Of a DNA stretch of 64,000 nucleotides, positions 25,827 through 32,344 are shown in pieces (the stretch's first letter is position 1; every line of letters starts with the position of its first letter). Made by a program: the position numbers and the translations under genes. The stretch lies in assembly GCF_026191915.1 (NCBI RefSeq), contig NZ_JAIMBY010000002.1:310001-374000 (forward strand). The letters run 5' to 3'. Origin of the DNA: Acidiphilium sp. PA. Its GTDB lineage: Bacteria > Pseudomonadota > Alphaproteobacteria > Acetobacterales > Acetobacteraceae. A model generated the notes under the pieces. The model was given only the letters and a program-made list of their open reading frames with translations, made no database searches and was not told the origin of the DNA.

Positions 25827-27575
25827 TCAAGCGAACAGGGCCGGCATGCGGGCGCGCAGGGCTTCGGTCAGCTCGTCGCGGCGGGCCCAGAGGGCGTGGT
25901 ACCAGTCGGTACGGGCACGGATCTGGTAGGCGAGCATGCGGTTGTCGCTGATGTCGGCGCGGGCGGCATCGGCGAGACGCCTGGCAGCCTCGGGGTAGGC
26001 GAGCAGGCGGAGCAGCTGCATGCGCAGATGATCGGGGCTGCGGAACAGCAGGCCGTTCTCGCCCTCGCGGATGCTGGCATCGTAGACGGTGGGGCTGGCG
26101 AGGGAGACGACGCGCGCGGCACTCGCCTCGATGAATTTCAGATCGGATTTCGCGCGGTTGAACGGGGTGTCGGCGAGCGGCATGAAGCCGATTTCCACGC
26201 TGGCCAGGGCATCGCGGTAGGTTGCGTAGTCGCTGGTCGGGATGAAGGTTTTGTTGGTGGTGTCGAGCGCATCGAAGAAGCCGCGATCGTGCAGCACGGT
26301 GACGGCGAGGCGGGGGCCGACCGCGCGGAGCACCTCGTTCAGGACCGGCATGTAGGGCGCCCAGTCTTCCTCGCGGTTCAGCGCGCCGAAAAACAGGGTC
26401 ATGCGCTCGGGGTTGGTGAAGTTGCGCGGGGCGGCGAGCTCGGAGATGGCGTTGGGGAAGACCGCGATTTCGGGGTTGTATTCGGTGAGCACGGCGGCGA
26501 GCGCCTCGGTGCTGGTCTGCACCGCGTGGACGGCGGTGAAGGTGAGCAGGTCGGCGGCGGCGACGCCGCGCTGTTCGAGGAAGCCGGGGTGATCGTCGAA
26601 CTCGGTGACGACGAGGTAGCCGCGCTCGATCAGGCTGCGCACGCGGGCGAGGCCTGGTTCGCCGATCAGCAGCGGGCGGTGCAGCACGGCGATGTGGGGC
26701 GCGCCTTCGAGCACGCGGCTGAGCTCGCTTTCGGGCTTGATCGCGGTGATCAGGGAGGGGTCGGTCGCGAGGCCGCGGATCGGGTCGATCACGCGCACAT
26801 CGGACACGCCGCCGACCGGTGGCAGCATGGTCGCCCCCAGCACGAGGCGGGGACGGGGCTGTTTTTTGGCGCGCCAGATGAACTGGATGGGGGTGGCGCG
26901 GTTGCGGTAGTCGTTGGGATCGACGCCGATACTGGCGAGGGCGGGGGCCAGCGCCTCGGTGAAGCGGGCGGCGCCATCGGGATCGGCGGCGCGGGGGCGG
27001 ACATCGCACAAAGCGAGGCCGGCGCGTTCGAGGGCGGTGCCCATGGTGCGCGGCGTGAACCAGCGCAGGTGGGTGCGGTCGAGCAGGCCGATGTCGTCAT
27101 AGTCGAACTCGCCCTTGAGCAGGCGATAGGCGATGCTCCAATGCTCGACATTGGGAAAGCAGACCAGCACCGTGCCATCCGGGTTGAGCAGCTCGGCATG
27201 GCGGGCGAGGACCGCCCAGGGATCGGCCAGATGTTCGAGGACATCGCCATAGACCAGGCAATCGACACCGCCGGACAGATCGAACGGGAAGGGTTCGGTC
27301 TGAACGTCGCAATAGGCGGCTTCGGTGAGGCGGGTTTGCGCCATGGCGATGGAGTCGCGGTCGATATCGACGCCGAGCATGCGCGCTCGGGGATTGCGGC
27401 GAAGATAGGCCGCGCCGATCGCGCCGCCGCCGCAGCCGATGTCGATCACGGTGCGGGCGGACAGCGGGATCGCCATGACCAGATCGGGGTTGGCATAGTC
27501 GGGATAGGCGCCGACCATCGGCAGACCGTGGGGATCGAGGCGCTCCGGGGTTGTGGTTAGGTCATCCATGGTCAT
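25827..27575 (-). CDS. Methyltransferase-glycosyltransferase fusion protein
   Basis: The 582-residue product has an N-terminal class I methyltransferase, VIDIGCGGGAIG (43-54), GDVLEHLADPW and RTHLRWFTPRT, of the type acting on sugar nucleotides or glycans. After about residue 240 comes a glycosyltransferase-like half containing VTEFDDHPG, VFPNAI and the nucleotide-sugar site region FIEASAARVVSLASPTVYDAS. It overlaps the ugd stop by four bases, so UDP-glucuronate or derived sugars are plausible donors. Bifunctional methyl-and-sugar transfer is inferred, not proven. Confidence 0.87.
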   Translation of the reverse strand: MTMDDLTTTPERLDPHGLPMVGAYPDYANPDLVMAIPLSARTVIDIGCGGGAIGAAYLRRNPRARMLGVDIDRDSIAMAQTRLTEAAYCDVQTEPFPFDLSGGVDCLVYGDVLEHLADPWAVLARHAELLNPDGTVLVCFPNVEHWSIAYRLLKGEFDYDDIGLLDRTHLRWFTPRTMGTALERAGLALCDVRPRAADPDGAARFTEALAPALASIGVDPNDYRNRATPIQFIWRAKKQPRPRLVLGATMLPPVGGVSDVRVIDPIRGLATDPSLITAIKPESELSRVLEGAPHIAVLHRPLLIGEPGLARVRSLIERGYLVVTEFDDHPGFLEQRGVAAADLLTFTAVHAVQTSTEALAAVLTEYNPEIAVFPNAISELAAPRNFTNPERMTLFFGALNREEDWAPYMPVLNEVLRAVGPRLAVTVLHDRGFFDALDTTNKTFIPTSDYATYRDALASVEIGFMPLADTPFNRAKSDLKFIEASAARVVSLASPTVYDASIREGENGLLFRSPDHLRMQLLRLLAYPEAARRLADAARADISDNRMLAYQIRARTDWYHALWARRDELTEALRARMPALFA

Positions 27576-28930
27576 TGATCCTCATCCGTCTCGGGGTCCG
27601 CGGTGATGTCGCCGGTGGGCCGGCTGCCGCGACCGACGCCATGATACACGAAACCGGCGGCGCGCATTGCGGCGGGGTCGAAAATATTCCGCAGATCGAC
27701 GATGACGCGGCCCGGCATCGCCTGGGCGAGGCGGGCTGGGGCGAGGGCGCGGAATTCGTTCCATTCGGTCATCACCACCAGCAGATCGGCACCCGCGATC
27801 GCCTGCGCTGCGGTTTCGGCGAACTGGATCGCGGCGGGGAGCAGGGGTTTGGCGGCGGCCATTGCGGCGGGGTCGTAGGCGATGATGGTCGCACCGGTTT
27901 CGGCCAGCGCCTCGATGGCGGGAATCGCGGGGGAATCGCGCATGTCATCGGTTTCGGGCTTGAAGGCGAGGCCGAGGATGGCGATGCGCTTGCCGCGCAG
28001 CTCGATCGCCGCGGCATCGATGATGCGGCGCCCAAGCCCGGCCTTGCGGGCTTCGTTGACGGCGACGACGGTTTCGGTCAGGCGGCTGGGCGCGCGGGCG
28101 TCCTGCGCGATGCGGGCGAGGGCGAGCGTGTCCTTGGGGAAGCAGGAGCCGCCGAAACCGGGACCGGGGTGGAGGAATTTGCGGCCGATCCGCCCGTCGA
28201 GCCCCATGCCGCGGGCGACGTCGTGCACGTCGGCGCCGACCGATTCGCAGAGATCGGCCATTTCGTTGATGAACGTCACCTTCATGGCGAGGAAGGCGTT
28301 GGCTGCGTATTTGATCAGCTCGGCGGTTTCGAGGCCGGTCATCAGGATGGGGGTCTCGATCAGGTTGAGCGGGCGGTAGAGGGCGCGCAGGACGGTGCGG
28401 GCGTGCTCGGTCTCGGCGCCGACCACGACACGGTCGGGGCGCATGAAATCGCCGATCGCGCTGCCTTCGCGCAGGAATTCGGGGTTCGAGGCGACCTCGA
28501 TCGCGAGATCGGGGCGGAGTTGGGCGGCGAGGGCGGCGAGCTTGCGGCCGGTGCCGACCGGGACGGTGGATTTGGTGACCAGGACGGCCGGATGGTCGAG
28601 TGCGCGCAGCACCTGTTCGGCGGCGGCGAAGACATAGGTGAGGTCCGCATGGCCGCCGCCACGGCGCGAGGGCGTGCCGACCGCGATGAAGACGGCTTCG
28701 GCACCGGCGATCGCTTCGGGCAGGGCGCCGGTGAAGCCGAGGCGGCCGGCGGCGCGGTTGCTGGCGACCAGGGCATCCAGGCCTGGTTCGTAGATCGGCA
28801 TCTCGCCGGCCAGCAGGCGGGTCAGGCGGGAAGGGTCGGTTTCCGCCACCGCAACCTCGACACCGAACTCGGCGAAACAGGCGGCTGAGACCAGACCGAC
28901 ATAGCCGCCACCAATGATCGCGATTTTCAA
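27572..28930 (-). CDS. ugd: UDP-glucose 6-dehydrogenase
   Basis: The 452-residue enzyme oxidises UDP-glucose to UDP-glucuronate. It has the NAD fold IAIIGGGYVGLVSAACF from residue 4, STVPVGTGRK, NPEFLREGSA and the catalytic Cys263 in GGSCFPKD. The start is decided by the ribosome site: AAGGAG lies ten bases upstream of a TTG at 28930, and the conserved N-terminus starts right there; Met codons further upstream would add residues with no homology. It leads the six-gene minus-strand glycan unit. Confidence 0.93.
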   Translation of the reverse strand: MKIAIIGGGYVGLVSAACFAEFGVEVAVAETDPSRLTRLLAGEMPIYEPGLDALVASNRAAGRLGFTGALPEAIAGAEAVFIAVGTPSRRGGGHADLTYVFAAAEQVLRALDHPAVLVTKSTVPVGTGRKLAALAAQLRPDLAIEVASNPEFLREGSAIGDFMRPDRVVVGAETEHARTVLRALYRPLNLIETPILMTGLETAELIKYAANAFLAMKVTFINEMADLCESVGADVHDVARGMGLDGRIGRKFLHPGPGFGGSCFPKDTLALARIAQDARAPSRLTETVVAVNEARKAGLGRRIIDAAAIELRGKRIAILGLAFKPETDDMRDSPAIPAIEALAETGATIIAYDPAAMAAAKPLLPAAIQFAETAAQAIAGADLLVVMTEWNEFRALAPARLAQAMPGRVIVDLRNIFDPAAMRAAGFVYHGVGRGSRPTGDITADPETDEDQ

Positions 28931-29104
28931 GCCGGGGTTACTCCTTGGGTACGAGGGACGGGGTGGGGCGAGCGGGCGGGGTTGTTTGGACGTGTCGGAA
29001 AAGCGGAGGATCGAAGCGTGTTCTGGCAACCTCCATCCCCGGTTGCAAGAGGCCCGATTTCGATCGGCTTGGGTACTGGTTTGAGACGTGTTGCCGCTGT
29101 GCGG

Positions 29105-29157
29105 TGATGCTCAATTTTCGATGTTTTCACGAGATCGTGATTATAAAATGAGCATCG
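29105..29157. promoter_or_regulatory. Nested inverted repeats in the ugd/sulfotransferase divergent region
   Basis: An outer pair, GATGCTCAATTTT (29106-29118) and AAAATGAGCATC (29145-29156), encloses an inner palindrome TCACGA-GA-TCGTGA (29127-29140). The stretch is A/T-rich (TTATAAAATG could be a -10 box), about 70 bases before the sulfotransferase start and 180 from the ugd start. It looks like an operator or a stem-loop that could control both units. No regulator gene is adjacent. Confidence 0.5.
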
Positions 29158-29222
29158 CACTGTAACAATGTGTCAAAATTCATCGGTTGAAACCGGCGGG
29201 CGGGTCATTTAGGGCAGGAACG

Positions 29223-30320
29223 ATGAGAGAACCCGGCGCCCCGCACAGGCGTGCCGCAGACATGCGGCAGACGGCCATGAGCGTGATCGCGCTGACGAGC
29301 GCGCCCCTGGTGCTGCGCCTTTCGCTCGGGCGATGGCCCAGCGACAGCGAGCGGCAAGCGTTCCGGCGCGGCTTCACGGATCGCGCCGCACGATTGCCCG
29401 CACTGGTGCGGGCGCTCAGTTCAGTCGGCGATGTGTGCAATCTGATGGGCTACGCCATGCGGGCCCGACGCGGCACCGCGCTGCCACCGCTGTCGCCCCT
29501 GCAAGGTGACATCCTGACCGTCTGGACCGGACCCAAACTCGGGTTTCTGCACCTTGAGAAATGCGGCGGACTCGCCGTGATGCGCTGGCTCGCGCCGCAG
29601 TTTCACCCCGAACAGATCGACCCCGACCCGCTGCGCGCGGTGCCGCCGCAGAATTTCTATCGCGCACCCGCCGGCATCGGCCGTGAAAAAGCACGATACG
29701 CCTTGCTCTGGGGCCATTTCGATCTGCCGGCCCTCGAACGGATCGACCGCGACCGGTTCCTGTTCACCTTCCTGCGCGAACCCCGGGCACGGCTCGTCTC
29801 GATCTATCATTTCTGGCGGAGCGTGCGGCCGGATGTGATCGGCGATGTCGAAAACGACCCGTTGATGGGCGCGGCGCACCGGCACGACCTGCTCGGGTTC
29901 CTGCGCGATCCGGAACCCTCGCTCCGCGATTACCTCGATAATTTCTACACCAGACGATTGACCGGTCGCTACACGACCGGCGCCACAATCGATCCACTCA
30001 CGACCAATCCCGCAGACTCGCTCGCCGCCGCACAAAACGCACTCGCGCGGCTCGACTTCGTCGGCATCACCGAAACAATGGACGGCTCCGTGCACCAACT
30101 CGCCAGGCTGATCGGCGCCCGACCGCCCGACCGTCCCGTGCGCGGCAACATCACCGCCGAAAATCACATCGAATCGGTCGATGTTTTCCGCAAGGCCGAA
30201 CAAACCCCCATAACCCCCGAAATCCAGGCCGAACTCGACCGCCTCACCACACTCGATCGCACCCTCTACGCCAGAACCCTCGCACGACACCGCACCCCAC
30301 AGGCACTGGCCGCAGAGTGA
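29223..30320 (+). CDS. Sulfotransferase family protein
   Basis: The 365-residue product matches the PAPS-dependent sulfotransferase fold: a 5'-phosphosulfate loop FLHLEKCGGLAV (108-119) in place of the common PKTGGT, and the 3'-phosphate segment FTFLREPRARLVSIYHFW (183-200). It would add sulfate to a carbohydrate. It is divergent from ugd and its glycan partners, so sulfation of the surface polysaccharide is a fair inference. ATG 29223 has an AGGAA site. No signal peptide is evident, suggesting cytoplasmic action. Confidence 0.82.
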   Translation: MREPGAPHRRAADMRQTAMSVIALTSAPLVLRLSLGRWPSDSERQAFRRGFTDRAARLPALVRALSSVGDVCNLMGYAMRARRGTALPPLSPLQGDILTVWTGPKLGFLHLEKCGGLAVMRWLAPQFHPEQIDPDPLRAVPPQNFYRAPAGIGREKARYALLWGHFDLPALERIDRDRFLFTFLREPRARLVSIYHFWRSVRPDVIGDVENDPLMGAAHRHDLLGFLRDPEPSLRDYLDNFYTRRLTGRYTTGATIDPLTTNPADSLAAAQNALARLDFVGITETMDGSVHQLARLIGARPPDRPVRGNITAENHIESVDVFRKAEQTPITPEIQAELDRLTTLDRTLYARTLARHRTPQALAAE

Positions 30321-30351
30321 CCACCGGGGGTTGCGCGGGTGGGAGTGCTTC

Positions 30352-30558
30352 TAGCAAGCAAGGCGGGGGGCTTTGCCCCCTCGACCCCCACTAAGGGCTT
30401 AGCCCTTAGAACCCGCTAGTTTTAGGCAAGGGGAGGGCGCTGCCTCGGATTTTCCGTCGATCTGGCCTGTGTCGCCCTCCCCTTGCCTAAAACTAATGGA
30501 TTTTAAAGGCTCCGCCTTTAACGGGGTCCAGGGGCAGAGCCCCTGGCCCTGCTTGCTA
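30352..30558. repeat. Five-hairpin palindromic element, copy A
   Basis: The element starts 31 bases after the sulfotransferase stop. Ends TAGCAAGC (30352-30359) and GCTTGCTA (30551-30558) are complementary. Inside are hairpins GGGGGC-TTT-GCCCCC, CTAAGGGCTTAGCCCTTAG, a perfect 23-base-pair stem (30417-30439 with 30473-30495, 33-base loop), TTAAAGGC-TCC-GCCTTTAA, and CCAGGGGCAGAGCCCCTGG. The two halves are also complementary to each other. It accounts for most of the 323 bases without a gene here; nothing else is seen in the gap. Confidence 0.85.
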
Positions 30559-30643
30559 AAAAGTGCCCCCTACACGCGAAACCCGCCAGTGATCGCTTTG
30601 TGACCGTGCTTGCGGGGGTGGGTGATCTGGGCGACGATGGGGG

Positions 30644-31327
30644 ATGGTTGCGCGGGCGCTGGTTCTTGATCCTGACATGGTTTTGCGGGCTTATCGGCTG
30701 GGGATGTTTCCGATGGCGGAGACGCGGCAGTCGCGGAGTTTGCATTTTCTGGACCCGGAGCGTCGTGGGGTATTGCCGTTGGGTGGGTTTCATGTGCCGC
30801 GGCGGCTGTTTCGGACGATCAGGACGACGCGGCTGGAGGTGGTGGCGAACCGGGATTTTCGTGGGTTGATCGCATTGTGTGCGGCGGCGCGGGCGGTGCG
30901 GCCGGAGACGTGGATCAACCGCGAGATCGAGCGGTTGTTCGTGGCGTTGCATGATCTGGGCCATGCGCACAGTGTTGAGGTGTGGGATGGGGCGACGCTG
31001 GTGGGTGGGCTGTATGGGCTGGCGATCGGCGGGGCGTTTTTTGGCGAGAGCATGGTCTCGCTGGTGCGTGATGCGTCGAAGATTGCTTTGGCGCATCTGG
31101 TGGCGCGGTTGCGGCTATGTGGGTTCAGTTTGCTGGATACGCAGTTTCTGACGGAGCATCTGGCGCGGTTCGGGGCGCGTGAGGTGTCGCGGGCGGCGTA
31201 TCATGGGATGTTGGCGGAGGCGGTGGCGCGGCCGGTGGCTTGGGTGACCGACCTGGATGCTGCCACAATTCTTGCGGATATCGGTGCCATGCTGGCACGT
31301 GATCATGATCGGGAAGATGGCGTTTGA
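30644..31327 (+). CDS. aat: Leucyl/phenylalanyl-tRNA-protein transferase
   Basis: The 227-residue product attaches Leu or Phe from tRNA to N-terminal Lys/Arg of proteins, marking them for ClpAP (N-end rule). Conserved parts: VLRAYRLGMFPMAE, FHVPRRLFRTIR, ETWINREIERLFVALHDLG, GGLYGLAIGGAFFGESM and LLDTQFLTEHLARFGA. The usual FPW after the Gly is FPM here. ATG 30644 is the first plausible start after the repeat element. The stop shares one base with the next start (TGATG). Confidence 0.92.
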   Translation: MVARALVLDPDMVLRAYRLGMFPMAETRQSRSLHFLDPERRGVLPLGGFHVPRRLFRTIRTTRLEVVANRDFRGLIALCAAARAVRPETWINREIERLFVALHDLGHAHSVEVWDGATLVGGLYGLAIGGAFFGESMVSLVRDASKIALAHLVARLRLCGFSLLDTQFLTEHLARFGAREVSRAAYHGMLAEAVARPVAWVTDLDAATILADIGAMLARDHDREDGV

Positions 31328-31944
31328 TGAAGAGAATGCGGCGTTTTGCGTCCGGGTTGGCGGTGATGGGGCTGGTTGTGGCCGCAGGCTGCGGTTTGGC
31401 GCGGGCGGCGGTGCCGCGGCTGTTGCCGGACCATGATGTGATGGGGGTGTACCGGGTCAGCCAGCCGGGGCGGGCGGACCAGACGTGGCGGGTGCGGTAT
31501 CGGGCGGCGGATCGGATGTTGCGGGCGGTGAGTGTGGCGGGCCAGGCGAGCGGGGTGACGGTGTTGCTCGATCTGGCATCCGGTTCGGCGCATGTGGTGG
31601 TGCCGCAGATGCATGCGGTGGTGGCGGTGCCGGGGTTATCGGGGCTCATTCACAAGGTGCTCGATGAGAACGGCGCGCATTTCACGCCGTTGGGCCAGGC
31701 GCGGATCGCGGGGGAGGCGTGTACGCGGTATCTGGTGCTGAAGCGCAAGGGCGATGGGTCGGCGTGCATTACCGAGGGGGGTGTGGTGCTGGCGGCGACC
31801 GGCAAGGACGCCCGTGGATCGATGAGCGTGACGGCGCTGCAGGTTGCCGATGCGCCGCAACCGCCGGGTGATTTCGTGGTGCCCGAGGGGTATTCGAGCA
31901 TTTCGCTGCCACCGCAGATGCTGGCGCAGTTGCTGGGCGGTTGA
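31327..31944 (+). CDS. Exported hypothetical protein
   Basis: The 205-residue product has a signal peptide (MKRMRRFASGLAVMGLVVAAGC, cleavage near ARA-AV). The mature part reads like an outer-membrane-lipid or DUF4412-type beta-rich domain: MGVYRVSQ, VRYRAADRMLR, RIAGEACTRYLVLKRKGDG and FVVPEGYSSISLPPQML. A Cys in the signal region is not in a good lipobox. It starts within the aat stop codon and is likely co-translated. The family is uncertain and the function unknown. Confidence 0.75.
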   Translation: MKRMRRFASGLAVMGLVVAAGCGLARAAVPRLLPDHDVMGVYRVSQPGRADQTWRVRYRAADRMLRAVSVAGQASGVTVLLDLASGSAHVVVPQMHAVVAVPGLSGLIHKVLDENGAHFTPLGQARIAGEACTRYLVLKRKGDGSACITEGGVVLAATGKDARGSMSVTALQVADAPQPPGDFVVPEGYSSISLPPQMLAQLLGG

Positions 31945-32344
31945 AAGCCGGGCTGGTTGTGCCTGGGTGAGGGTTACCCTTGCGCCGATCTGGAAGTTGC
32001 GTCATGAGATAATCCTATCAATGGGTTCGGCGCGAGACTTGAGCCAAGTCGGTGTTGCTCCCTGATCCTCCCCTTCTATCCAGGCGGTATTGGCAGCGGG
32101 ATAGTTTTAACCACCCAGGGTTGCGTTGATGTTTCCGGCGCCGCCCCACGAGATAAGGACCGATGCACGCGCTTTTTGTCGCTTTTTCTCAAACGACGCC
32201 CTGTTCACGGGTGTTTGTTGCGACCAGCGCCCCGGCCCTTCGCCATGATTGACGTTTTTATTCTTTACTTCACACCCAATCACCCGCGCCTGCACGCTGG
32301 CGACCGTATGGTCCCGCCGCTGGCGCGCAGGAGTTCATGTTTCG
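31945..32344 (+). other. 400-base intergenic leader before rne
   Basis: No open frame or repeat fills this gap. It holds several T-rich tracts (GCTTTTTGTCGCTTTTTC near 32171-32188), a region with TTTTTATTCTTTACTT (32255-32270), and AGGAG about ten bases before the rne ATG. RNase E genes commonly have long autoregulatory leaders, so this is probably the rne promoter and 5' UTR; I recognise no specific RNA family and no certain -35/-10. Confidence 0.45.

Noticed and set aside
25896-27560. A long plus-strand open frame opposite the methyltransferase-glycosyltransferase gene
   Set aside because: No domain or ribosome site; a GC-driven shadow of the real gene.
30352-30558. An insertion sequence or tRNA/rRNA gene in the gap after the sulfotransferase
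   Set aside because: No transposase frame and no tRNA cloverleaf; the sequence is a set of hairpins.
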